Positions 11,399 to 21,250 of a stretch of DNA of 27,073 bases are shown one piece after another; the first letter of the stretch is position 1; every line of letters begins with the position of its first letter. A model generated the notes under the pieces. The model was not told where the DNA came from, searched no databases, and was given only the letters and a program-made list of their open reading frames with translations. The DNA comes from Trachelipus rathkii. Taxonomy: Eukaryota; Arthropoda; Malacostraca; Isopoda; Trachelipodidae. The translations under genes and the position numbers were made by a program. The DNA is taken from contig JABUQX010065604.1 in the NCBI GenBank assembly GCA_015478945.1, positions 47,501 to 74,573 on the forward strand, written 5' to 3'.

Positions 11399-11719
11399 TA
11401 TGTTCTTGTTTTCTGTAGCCTCTATTCTATAATGATTGCAATTGTTCAGAATTTGTGACAAACATAAGCTTAACTTACGTGTTTTATATTTGTTTCGTAT
11501 GCAAATGATTTCACGTACAAAATAAATTAAATTTTTTTATACCTTAAAAACATATAACCAAAGAAATCTATGTATGATATTAAAATTTAAATGATTAAAA
11601 TTATTGTTTTATGACACATTTTACGGGGTAAATATCATTTTAATTAAGCCTCTTAATATCAATAAGATTTTTGTAGTTTTGTTGTTGGAATATTGAAAAG
11701 AAAAAAAAATCCCGAAAAT

Positions 11720-12070
11720 TAAAATAAACCTGTATTCCAATCAGTGCTGCGAAGCCGATAAATACTTTGCTGGCTCCATCACCGGTTCGCTCCATTATTT
11801 AAAAAATAATGCTTGCTGCGGCTCCTGTCCCTGATCCTAATTGAAGGAAGACTTCATGAAATATGTTATAAAATTATTTTTATAATATATTTTTATTATA
11901 TCACTGAAGAGAGTTAAATCTAAAATTTAAAATAAAACCTGTATTCCAATCAGTGCGCGAAGCGGGTAAATATTTTGCCGACTCCATCAACGGGGCTCAC
12001 TCCTTTTATTTTAAAAAAATATTGCTTGAACCTGCTCCCGTCCTGATCAATATAATGAAGGGAACTTGTA
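11720..12070 (+). repeat. Internal duplication within copy B
   Basis: Two diverged units (about 11720-11870 and 11930-12070) both start near CTGTATTCCAATCAGTG and include TTTGC-GCTCCATCA and CTGATC-type landmarks. Copy A has a single version at about 3595-3735. Confidence 0.7.
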
Positions 12071-12383
12071 TGAAGTATGTTTTATATTAAATTTTAGGAT
12101 TTATATTTTTAATTTTTTTAATGACCAAAATCTGTAATAAAAAATAAAGTCAGTTAGCCAGTCACAATTATGACGCCATTTTCTTCTTTCATAAAGGCTG
12201 ATTTTTTTTTTTTTTGAGTATATTTTCTTCATCATCAATACTGTTTTGCACGAATTAATTTTATCTGATAAAATTGGTAACGATCAGTTTTTGAGACGTC
12301 CGAACGCTGAAGGGAATTAAAAATCCTATCTCAACTTGAAGATTTATAAAATTATCGAACGCCGATTATTTACTTTCGTTACT

Positions 12384-12473
12384 TTATATATATATATATA
12401 TATTATAATATATAACTATAATATAATATATATTATATATATATATTATATATATATATACATATAAATAAAA

Positions 12474-12505
<32 letters not shown>

Positions 12506-12508
12506 TGC
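12384..12508. repeat. (AT)n microsatellite cluster
   Basis: Several imperfect A/T alternating tracts. The matching site in copy A is 4098-4142. Confidence 0.9.
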
Positions 12509-13177
12509 ATATCTTTTTTAAATGTTTATATATATAAATATATATATTATTCATAACTGCACATCATTACGGTAAGCAATTATGTTTACATTCTCTTATT
12601 TTAAATATTATCTTATAAACGTGTAAATTTTTTGAAAATTAATTATCATGTAAAGGATAAATATTGCCAATCTCCTACCAAAAAAAAAAAAATGAAATAA
12701 ATAAAGGAATTGAAAAATGTTGAAGGAAAAAAAATTATTACTCTTATAATACAAGAAAATCTTGTAAACTTACAAATAAGATTGTTCATAATGCCCAAAA
12801 TTAAACCATACTTTCATAAGTCTAAACATGTGTAACTCTTCACACAAAATTCAGACTATCATTAATTTAGGCATGCGCGAACGTAGTTTTTACTTTCCCG
12901 ATTAGTCATATCTTGTAACTTAAGAGTTACAGTGGGTTTCTTGGTCAGGTATCCATTTTCAATTTTTTAATCCTTCTTGGATTGATTGAAAATAAATAGA
13001 AATTGAATCATAAACGAATGAGTTACTGTGGCACCGAAAACTCAATTGAGTGTATATTTTAAATGAATACTTATACATTTATATATATTATGATCTTACA
13101 TAATAGTGAAGATACATATATATGTAAATACTGATAATATTCCTTCGTATAGAACATTATTATTATTTATTACTTTT

Positions 13178-13192
13178 ATGTATATATATATA

Positions 13193-13238
<46 letters not shown>

Positions 13239-13262
13239 ATATAATAATATATTATATACTTT
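13178..13262. repeat. (AT)n microsatellite cluster
   Basis: Alternating A/T. The tyrosine/isoleucine-rich frame over this stretch is a microsatellite translation, not a gene. Confidence 0.9.
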
Positions 13263-13852
13263 TATGTATATATATTTATACATGTGTATATTATATAAAG
13301 ATATAATTATATCATTATCTATTATTATTTATGATTCCATTTTCACGTTCTGGGATCTAACAGTTGTTGAAACAAAGAAAAAATCGTTGATACTTGTCAC
13401 TTCAAAACGAAAGAAACAAAGAAAGAGTTTTCCGTTGCTCTTCTTCATATTGGTAAATTGATCAAACTGTAAAGAAAACCAAGTTGAGAAAAGGATCTCA
13501 AGAATTGAAAGCTCGGATATTCTATGTTTTTTTTTTTAAGGAACTTTTAAGAGTAACAATATAATGAGAATGATGAAAATAAATAGGAACGATACATGAT
13601 GCTTTTAAGTTTGATAATGAAAAAAGTTTTTGTAATGTATATAACTAGATTTTATGCTCTTTTAAAGTATTGATTAAATGATACAAATATTTAGAGATCA
13701 AAAATTCATTATTAGGAGTTTTATTAATTCGTATTTGAATGATTTCAAACGCCAAGTTTAGGGCACGTTGGTCCCATTGAATCTGATAAGGTTGGGTTGA
13801 TTCTTATAGGATCGTTAAAAGAAGGATGAGAATAATGAGAATTATTATTTTG

Positions 13853-14171
13853 CTAAATGAATACACAAGTTATAATATTTAGAAATATTTTTTTAATAAA
13901 TCGCATAACAATACTGCAAGAAATCCATTTCCACAAATTTTTTTTGAATGCTTGGAAAATATCAATGGCTAGTTTAGTTAACATAGAAACAAAGATGGAA
14001 GTGGGATTTAAAGCAATGAATTTTGTGAAAATAAGCGTCACCAGCACGTTTTCAAAATCCATCACAACTTTTCCGTTCGAATTTTCCAACACCACGATTA
14101 TACTCTCCTTGCATATACATGCTGATGTGAATCGGTTTTGCTTCATGTGCTGTTTTAAAAAAGGTAATTAA
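13853..14171. other. Overlapping antisense open frames, unassigned
   Basis: A 104-codon plus frame (13857-14171) and a 97-codon minus frame (13853-14146) overlap in a part of copy B that is less AT-rich than its surroundings. Neither product is recognised, and I could not find a clear counterpart in copy A. Either could be an exon, or the frames may be open by chance. There is no splice-site or codon-use evidence strong enough to call a gene. Confidence 0.2.
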
Positions 14172-14185
14172 TCATGGAAATTGAG

Positions 14186-14199
14186 TCCTACGCGTAGGA
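14186..14199. repeat. 14-bp perfect palindrome TCCTACGCGTAGGA
   Basis: A self-complementary sequence without a loop, in otherwise unannotated DNA. It could bind a dimeric protein or be chance. Confidence 0.4.
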
Positions 14200-14371
14200 A
14201 GTGAAGTCTGAAACGTTGTTGAAGATTTTTTTTTCGCGTTTTCAATTTTATTTGAGGATCTCCCTCAGATGTGTTACAAAATTATCTCTATAAAACTGAA
14301 ATGTCCAAGACGCTTAGCGGCACTTTACTTTTTTTCCGCACGCAGGTGAAGGAGCCCTACGCGACTACAGT

Positions 14372-14375
14372 AATA

Positions 14376-14407
<32 letters not shown>

Positions 14408-14527
14408 ATATATATATATAAATAATATAATATATTATATATATATATATATATAGATATATATATATAATTATGATATATATATAATATATTATATATA
14501 TTATATATATATATAATATATATATAT
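14372..14527. repeat. (AT)n microsatellite cluster
   Basis: Imperfect alternating A/T for about 150 bp. Confidence 0.9.
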
Positions 14528-15486
14528 GATCATCAGTCCGTATATTACTTCACAGAATGGTCTCTCTCTTCTGGAGGTTTTCAATACTGTCAGAATTCTA
14601 TTTCTTCCCAGGGTAATGATGAATAGCTGATTTTTAATTGACTTTTTAACATGGGTCAATTTCTTGAACGTTTAAAGAATTTTAATATGAATTAATTTAA
14701 TATATATTAATATATATCTATTATGATTTCATCTAGCTAGCTCATCTATCTCTGTTTCTGGTTAGTTGACTTTGAATACTGTCTCCTACTTTTATTTTAG
14801 CGATTTAATCAGATCTTTCTTTTTCTTTGTACATATTATAATTCCAAGCATTTGTTTCAATGCATATTAATGTGTTGTTGTTTAGTTGTGTCATTTTTTT
14901 GAGTCTATCGGGTTCAAGTTTCAAAGTCCATATGTCGTTGCGGTGCACTCAACTGCCAATAATATAATTTCTCTTTAAAACAATGAGAAATTTAAAAAAC
15001 TGAGCATGATTCTTAATTTACCCATAATCTAAGTCTAAGTTATTTTCATTCTTCTTCTTTGGAATTTCATTCATCAGTTTAGTTAACCCATTTTAGGATA
15101 TAGAGTTGTACAATGGTAGTTTTTTTTTGTTCAACTTCGGAACACGGAATTTAGCAAGTTGATCGATTTTTTTTTTGTTGGAAGAGTTATTACTTATTGG
15201 GAGCAAATCTTTGGCTTTGCTTAAAGTTTCGCATTCAAGCATACTAAAAGTTGCTAGTTATGATAGCTCCGTTAGCTTTCTCTTCGTCAATTCCCTTAGA
15301 ATCTGATGTGTACAACCTTATGACAATCAGCAAATCTTTAATGTGCCATCATTTAGGAAATATTTTATTTTAAATTTTTTTTTCCGTGTCTTTCCAATTT
15401 AGTGTCCGGAGTACTTTGCTTATAAAGATTTAATTCTAGCGAACTTTAAAAGAATTTAAAATTTTTAATCATCCAATTTTTCATAT

Positions 15487-15541
15487 AATATTATATATAT
15501 AATATATATGATTATATATGTATTATATATATATATAATAT

Positions 15542-15598
<57 letters not shown>

Positions 15599-15608
15599 AT
15601 ATATATAT
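15487..15608. repeat. (AT)n microsatellite cluster
   Basis: It separates the end of copy B from the non-LTR retrotransposon remnant, which begins flush with it. Confidence 0.9.
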
Positions 15609-16170
15609 GTGAATGGGCAGGAAGGGTGGGCTGGTGCAATTAATCGGTTGGGTGAATGTATAAGGGACTAAGTCTTGAGTTGCGCTAGGGCCTTACATGA
15701 GGTTATGTTGTTTTACCTGTGTTATTGTATGGTAGTGAGACAGGTCTGGAATAAGAAGTATAGATCTAAAGTTCATGTGTTCAGGATGGAAATCTTAGGG
15801 GCATGCTATGGTGTGAAAGAAATAATAAAGTGAGGAATGAACGTAATAGAGATGGGTGGTGGTGTGAAGAAAGGGTAAATGAGAGAATAAATGAAAAAGT
15901 ATGTTGAAATGGTTTGGTCATGTTGGAAAGGATGAAGACAGTCGTTGGTTAAGCGGATGTATAGTGGAGAATGTGTTGGGAACCGAAACCGGCTGGGTAG
16001 ACCGAAGAGGAAGTGGATCGAGTCGGTAGACGAATGTCTGAAGGAGAGAAATGTTGAGTTTGGCAGAGGCAAGAATAAATTTGCATGATAGGAGAGAATG
16101 GCGGGGTTTTGTATAGAGGGGCAATGGTTGTGGCCCACCTGGGCCAGGGGATGAACCCTTAACAGTAGTA
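15609..16170 (+). pseudogene. Non-LTR retrotransposon reverse transcriptase, C-terminal remnant
   Basis: Translations in shifting plus-strand frames give the conserved end of LINE-type reverse transcriptases: LLYGSET-like residues near 15735, a segment with KVRNE near 15826, LKWFGHV near 15905, RPKRKWIESV near 16000 and DRREWRGFV near 16085. This region follows the polymerase domain in jockey/RTE-like elements; the exact clade is unresolved. Several frame changes and stops make it a dead copy. The catalytic polymerase and endonuclease domains are absent, as expected for a 5'-truncated insertion. The 5' side abuts (AT)n. The 3' limit near 16170 is soft because a degenerate tandem array follows. 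Confidence 0.75.
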
Positions 16171-16179
16171 AGGGAGTTA

Positions 16180-17400
16180 ATATTTGGACATCAACGACCG
16201 AAGGACCGCGAATAAAATACCCTCCGACCTTTCTTCTTCGACCGCGACCTTTCTTGAAGATCCGAATTTTTATCCTTGACCTTGACCTTTTTTTGGAGCT
16301 CGATTTTTTTTACCTGACCCTTGAACTTTTGGGCCTTCGAACCCTTTTTTTTCGACCACCCTTTGGTCCTTCCATGGGTCAATTTTGGCCCAAATTTTTT
16401 ACCTGATCCCCTTGTCCTTTTAGGGGAAGTCGATTTTTTTTTGAGAACCCTAAATTTAATATGAGAACCCTACTTTTTTGACGACCTACGCCTAATCTTT
16501 TTTGAGAAATTATTTTCTCTGTGATAACTCCAATCTTTTTGAGAACCCTAATTTTTTTGGCAACCTAATTTTTTTGGCAACCCTAATATTTTGCAACCCT
16601 CCGAAGAAGGGTTGCGCCAAACCCGGTTGCGTAAAGCAACCGTTTGTACCACCGTAATTCAAAACCCCCCCCCTATTTTTATGCCCCCCCCTAATTTTAC
16701 TCTTTCGATACACCATGGGTCATTTTTTGCCACGGTAATTTTTGGCTAGCCTTTGATCTTCCGTGGGTCATTTTGGCCCGTTAATTTTTGGCTACCCTTT
16801 GGTCTTCATGGGTCAGTTTTGGCGCCACGGTAAATTTTCGGCTTACCCTTGGTCTTTCCATGGGTCATTTTGGCCACGTAATTTTGCCTACCCTTTGGTC
16901 TTCCAGGGTCTTAATTTTAACCCACCCCATAATTTTCGACCCTAATTTTTTTCGACCGTGGGGAATTTTTGCCCACGGTAATTTTTTATCGTTCCTTTGA
17001 GGGGCTTAGAACCGTATTTTTTTTGTGATGTCTTTGCCCTTGTTGACCATGATATTTCGACCTTCACCTTGCCATATACCATGGGTCACTTTTGGCCCAC
17101 GGTTAATTTTTGGGCATCCTTTAGGTGCTTAGCCCTATTTTTTTGAGTCTTACCACTTGTTTTTGACCCCATGAATATTTCGTTTTTTATATCTTATTCT
17201 TAAATAGGGACCAATTCATGACCCCTATTTTTTGTCCTTATACCTTTTAGGGACTTAGCCCTTTTTTTGATGGTATGTCTTAACCTGTTTGATCATGAAT
17301 ATTTCGTCCTAACCTTGCCCAGTATACCATGGGTCAATTTTTGACCACGGTAATTTTTGGCTAACTTGATGGCTTTGATGGTCCCCAATCACCGTAAGAA
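16180..17400. repeat. Degenerate T-rich tandem array
   Basis: Two kinds of unit are visible. From 16180 to about 16700 short units recur around AACCCTAATTTTTTTGGC and GACCTTTCTT. From about 16360 and especially 16710-17370 longer units recur around CCATGGGTCATTTTGGCC, CACGGTAATTTTTGGC and TACCCTTTGGTCTTCC. Further along, a higher-order unit brings in GGGGCTTAG/GGGACTTAGCCC and ATGAATATTTCG segments. Units vary in length and are heavily mutated. Open frames here are repeat translations. The array lies just outside the Polinton left arm and could be host satellite or an outer extension of the element. Confidence 0.75.
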
Positions 17401-17450
17401 GTAACCTCTAGTGATGTTTCTACTTAGTGTCTATCGAGTATTCAGATGGA

Positions 17451-17580
17451 GTGCCAGGTAGTGCCAGTGATGTGCCAGGAAGTGCGCAATGAAGTGCCAA
17501 GTGAGTGCCAATGAGTGCCAAGTGATGTGCCAACTATAGTGCAAGTGAGGAGTGCCACATGGGTCCCACTGGGAGTGCCA
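17451..17580 (+). repeat. GTGCCA short tandem repeats at element edge
   Basis: About ten copies of GTGCCA or close variants are spaced by AAGTGA-like linkers of variable length. At the window end, the complementary strand (27040-27073) also reads TGCCA repeats as the outer part of the right arm. Array and arm therefore belong together, and the outer boundary of the inverted repeats probably lies in this array. Confidence 0.75.
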
Positions 17581-17811
17581 CTTTTTTTCCAAAAAGCCTT
17601 TTTCTAGGAGCCCTCCCGCTGAGCCTAGAATAGCCCTAATATGGGTTTCTACCCCTAGGTAATAGGGTATGAGGAATCGATTGGTGGATATTACAAGTTG
17701 CTAGAATGCTTCCCACTATGAGTTAGTATTTTTATAACACTATAGCATGATGAATTATGATATCTAAAGAGCCTACCACATTTGAGCACATAAGTGACAC
17801 GCAAACGGTTT

Positions 17812-17998
17812 CAGAGTCCGCGTCCGGCAGGTCAGCCCTCCGCGGAACCGCGCCGCGTGCGCCAAGCAGGCGCATTATTTCCCCCATTTCCGCGTTCCCT
17901 CCCCGCTCCGCGTGCCGCCCGTCAGGCGCAATATTTCCGCGTACACCGCCCTGCCGCGGTTGCCGCACGCAGTGTCGGTGCAATATTCCCGCCGTGAA
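17812..17998. promoter_or_regulatory. GC-rich island with ~54-bp spaced motif (left arm)
   Basis: A sharp GC-rich, CpG-rich patch in AT-rich DNA. The motif AGGCGCAATATTTCCGCG or a variant starts near 17866, 17921 and 17974, a spacing of 55 and 53 bp. The same arrangement occurs inverted in the right arm. It could be a replication origin, a transposition enhancer or a promoter; nothing in the sequence decides between these. Long open frames across it are GC artefacts. Confidence 0.6.
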
Positions 17999-18184
17999 CG
18001 AAAATATGATATCAATGTAAAATTATTCAAAGAATTTCATTTCAAATAAACTATGAGCCATTCATTTTTACTACAATTGGACAACATTTTATTAAAAACA
18101 TATACTTTACCATACCTTAAAGCAGTAAACTCAAGTAATCAATAGAGGTGTTATTGCCTAACACCTTAAGGGATTAGTATGCTT

Positions 18185-18575
18185 TTTGTTTTACTGTTTT
18201 CTGCTTTACTCTCTGCTTTACTGCTTTAACCCACTTTACTGCTTTAACTGCTTTAACTATCTGCTTTACTTGCTTTCAGTATCTGCTTTACTGCTTAACT
18301 ATCTGCTTTACTGCTTCAACTATCTGCTTTACTGCTTTAACTATCTGCTTTAACTTTCTGCTACTGCTTAACTGCTTTAACTCTCTGCTTTAACTGCTTT
18401 AAACTCGATATACATTAACTAATCTTAAAAAGCAGTAAATCATAAATCATAGATGTGTTCCCTAGCACCTAAGGATTAGTATCCTTTTTGTTTTAAACTG
18501 CTTTTAAACTGGCTTTAAACTCTCCTGCTTTATAAAACTGGGCTTTAAACTCCTCTCTGCTTTAACTGCTTTAAC
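18185..18575 (+). repeat. Subterminal CTGCTTTAA repeat arrays (left arm)
   Basis: Many near-copies of CTGCTTTAACTAT and shorter forms lie at about 18185-18405 and again at 18490-18575. They are separated by a second copy of the segment with GCAGTAAATC and CACCTAAGGATTAGTAT (first copy about 18118-18188). The right arm has the complementary GCAGTAAAG repeats. Such subterminal arrays are typical binding-site clusters for transposition proteins, but that role is inferred. Confidence 0.75.
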
Positions 18576-18785
18576 TCATATATTTATTAACTTTTGTTTC
18601 TTTTATATTTTATTTTGTTTTAAAACTTTTTATTTATTTTTATTTATTTTTTTTATTTCTATTTTATTTTGTTTATACTTTATAGGCACCTTGTATGTAG
18701 CGGACCTATTACGCGTGTCGTTATATAAAACCCATGTTTATTTTAATAAATGTTACGAAATTTTATTAAAAACCTTTTTATATAC

Positions 18786-18936
18786 ACTAGTTTTAGGGGT
18801 AGTAAAATCGCATTTTTCATTTTAAAGCATTTATTACATAATAAGAAACTATAAAATCATTGACATACAAATTTTAAGCATCAAATATATTTACAAGTTT
18901 TATTACAACATTACATTAATTCTTAAAAAAAGCACA
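18786..18936. other. Non-coding interval between left arm and protease gene
   Basis: AT-rich, no open frame. It would contain the 3' untranslated end and polyadenylation signals of the minus-strand transcript; none was singled out. Confidence 0.5.
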
Positions 18937-19297
18937 TTACATGAAAATAATATACACATAGACTCCCATTAAATTAGAATATAAGGGTTGAAAAGGGTAA
19001 GACATAGTTTTTAAACAACAACTTTACAAGTTATTTATAATTTTATAAATAAGGTGATATAATGATTATTCAATATAAATTGTAAGTTCAAAGAATCAAT
19101 TATGTGAACAGCATCGTTTTTTTGCTCTATAAACGGAGATCCAATGTCCTGTTGAGGTGATGTGACGAAGGAAATGTATTGAATATGAAGCAGGTATTCT
19201 TCTCCAACTTTACAGATTTTATTTCGTTAATAGCGAAAACTCCTAAAAAGCGAGGTTCACTTTTTTTAAACACCGATTTTATTTCCCCTTCATTCAT
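18937..19297 (-). pseudogene. PRO: Polinton cysteine protease (adenovirus-type), broken
   Basis: A maturation protease of the adenain/C5-like family, which cleaves capsid precursors in Polintons and related viruses. From the ATG at 19297 the first frame reads MNEGEIKSVF and RFLGVFAINEI, matching the family N-terminus, then CFIFNTFPSS. A shifted frame then gives HWISVY with the catalytic histidine (CAT at plus 19144-19146), followed by a segment with HIIDSL, and finally GVYVYIIF near 18940-18969. In the last motif the cysteine normally just before GVY is not readable, so the nucleophile is mutated or hidden by an indel. At about 120 codons it is shorter than the usual 180-200 residues. The gene follows the capsid gene directly, as in other Polintons. 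At least one frameshift makes it a pseudogene or a misassembled gene. Confidence 0.75.
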
Positions 19298-19299
19298 CT

Positions 19300-20678
19300 T
19301 TAATAATTTAAAAAGTACTTTGCGTACTCTGTCAATTTCAAAGAGTTGAGGATGCTCGAGATAGACCACTACAGTGATGGGTGTTTGTAGACTTGATCCA
19401 AAAGAGAAGAGCTTAGATCGCTAAGGTACCCTTTCTCAAATGTTTAAATGATAGCATTACAAAAGCCTGAAATGGTCAGCGTGAAGATCATAGGCATTAA
19501 ATTATAAATTTCTTTGCGTAAATTCCTTCAAAGATTTAAGCCTGTTTCCACTATCATTACATGATAGCGTAGTAGCTATTAAAGTCGTTAAAAGGAAAAA
19601 CGAGTACAAGAGAGATAGGTCTCGTGTATAACATTTCATAATCCGACCGTGAGAAGTCATTCACATGTAAAACTGATCACCCCTAAGTCCGAAAGGTGTG
19701 AATTTATAAGGTGATTTTTTTATAATTCCCAGACGTAGCGTCATGTTCACCAATCCCTATTATTACTTTTCTGTGGTAAATTTCCGTTCACAATGTTAGG
19801 GGGACTATTGATTAACTCGATAATCCTTGAGTGAAATTTAATATCTTGGTTTCAACTCTCTAAATAGGGTATTTTGCTGTAGTATTCAAAAGCGAATTTT
19901 TTTTAATTTCCAAATGACGCATGTGGTGATATTTCACTTTTCTGACATATGAGATAAGCCTTCCAACAGTTGAAAACAGGCTCTGGACTAAGCTGTAGCA
20001 GTAGTTTACTTTTTATTTTAAGAGCAAATTTAGGATTTGAAAGTGATAAAATGATTCTAGTATCTACATGATGGTAAGAAATGAGTCTTTCTTGAGAAGA
20101 AGAATATCGCCATTTTAATTTCGGACCGTAAAAATTCATCAGTATTATTTCAGTGAACTCTAGCTGCTTTATCTATATGTTGCAGCTTCATCCTTTGAAA
20201 CTAAAAACCACATGATGGAGATGAGACTGTTTAGTTCCGTCGTCTGAATAATTTAAGACAAATGCTCCTATATAGCTTCTATAAGGATATTAGCTGCTTT
20301 GCCGCCCCAGTGGGGAAGTTTTCCGTTATAGATAGACTTCAACCTTGGTTTGAAACAATGGTATACAGGAAAATGTTGATCTGTATATTATTACTGGTCA
20401 TTCAACCCGTAGGAAGAATCTGTACCATTCAGGTTTTGTGAATTTCGTTTTTTAAGCATATAAAAACCAACATTTAGAGGGTCTTAGGTATGGATCAGAT
20501 AGTAACCTGGATATTGAACTCAGAGGAACATCTTGTATTGGTAATTGATTGCAGAGGATTAATACTGATGAAAAGTTTGGATTCGCTAACGCTAGATCTG
20601 TGTAGCGGGTTCATGGAGAAGATGAGATCCAATTCACCTTACAGGCAAATCAGGACTAGAAGGATGAAGGAAATGCAT
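19300..20678 (-). pseudogene. PY: Polinton major capsid protein (double jelly-roll), broken
   Basis: The double jelly-roll capsid protein of Polinton virions. Family landmarks occur in the right order on the minus strand, spread over several frames. The start MHFLHPSS lies at 20678, followed by a stretch with ELDL and INPLQSIT. Near 20330 come PLFQTKVEVYL and, after a shift, HWGGKAANILIEA, then GTKQSHL near 20240. Near 19870 come NTTAKYPI and RVETK, then NGNLPQK near 19780, GNYKKSPYKFTPFG near 19705 and YDLHADHFR near 19480. The end VVYLEHPQLFEIDRVR lies near 19340. At roughly 460 codons it is shorter than typical family members (500-650), indicating internal deletions besides frameshifts. 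It lies between the core-like gene and the protease. Confidence 0.8.
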
Positions 20679-20777
20679 CTTGCATGTGCGAGGTCTGGTC
20701 GTATAATGAGCATTTTCATGAAAAACATTACTTATATACAGTAATACACACATCGTATAAAAGTTATCAGTTAGTAA

Positions 20778-21190
20778 TTAAATAGCAAATACATCAATAC
20801 ATTTTTTCTTTAGAGTTTTTTTCCGCTTAGTCTTTTTCTTTATGGCAATCTTCTTGGTGCCTCGCCCCTGGCCTGACATTTTACGCCTTATTTTACTCTT
20901 AACATCATCCAACATCTCATCTGAAACATTCTGGCGATAGCGTCTTTAAATGCTGTAAACGGAGGATTATTTTCCTGCAGCCAAAATCTTGAATAGTTAA
21001 TGCAGGCCTGTTCTTAAATATGCTTTTTTTTACCTATATAATTCCCCACCTCTCCTGAGTAAAGGCCTTGCACTTCTCCATAGCTTGGCAAAATATCCAC
21101 CAAAGGCCGTAACCACCCTCTGCATTTTTGATCCTCTGAATCTGTTACCCTTTCTTCTCCATTATTACACGGAGTGTCTTTCTTATAAGC
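20778..21190 (-). pseudogene. Small basic core/membrane-active-like structural protein
   Basis: The C-terminal frame ends at a TAA (plus 20778-20780). It reads MSGQGRGTKK, followed by a run dominated by lysine and arginine, and finishes with DVFAI. Upstream, near 21115-21050, another frame gives VVTAFGGYFAKLW and LLRRGG. A glycine/hydrophobic head followed by a strongly basic tail is the layout of the small structural proteins encoded next to the capsid genes of Polintons and adintovirus-like elements, comparable to adenovirus core or membrane-lytic proteins. Its exact name is uncertain. The start is not resolved: no ATG with continuous reading was found, and at least one frame change separates the two parts. 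It sits just upstream of the major capsid gene. Confidence 0.55.
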
Positions 21191-21250
21191 TATCTTTACA
21201 TAACTGAGCGAGTATGTTTAATGAATGAAAAATATATCTGCCTACACCTC

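Larger units (their letters stand above)
10985..15480 (+). repeat. Copy B of the large tandem duplication
   Basis: The shorter partner of copy A; the paired blocks are listed in that entry. It lacks the SINE, the (AC)n array and two segments of A larger than 1 kb, but carries its own internal duplication (about 11720-12070) and (AG)n tract. It is flanked by (AT)n on both sides, like copy A. No gene was recognised with confidence. Confidence 0.85.
17540..18785 (+). repeat. Left long terminal inverted repeat of the Polinton
   Basis: It is the diverged reverse complement of 25825-27073 along its whole length. Order from outside in: GTGCCA repeats; a segment with ACCCCTAGGTAATAGGGTATGA; the GC-rich island (17812-17998); a segment ending ATTTTATTAAAAACATATAC; a first GCAGTAAA...GGATTAGTATGC motif; an array of CTGCTTTAA repeats; a second copy of the motif; further repeats; a T-rich stretch; and an inner ACGAAATTTTATTAAAAAC. 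The arms differ by many substitutions and indels, so they are not recent identical copies. Confidence 0.9.

Noticed and set aside
13106..13306. 66-codon Tyr/Ile-rich frame
   Set aside because: A translation of (AT)n microsatellite.
15806..16138. Minus-strand frames of 110 and 68 codons
   Set aside because: Antisense shadows of the plus-strand non-LTR retrotransposon remnant, which has recognisable motifs.
16191..17000. Several 60-70 codon frames on both strands
   Set aside because: They translate the degenerate T-rich tandem array, with the same short peptides repeated in different frames.
17732..18020. Arginine/proline/alanine-rich frames of 67-87 codons on both strands
   Set aside because: They lie in the GC-rich island of the inverted repeat, where stops are rare. 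The same place in the other arm is open in different frames, so there is no coding conservation.
20490..20744. 84-codon plus-strand frame
   Set aside because: Antisense to the N-terminal part of the major capsid gene, whose motifs are read on the minus strand.
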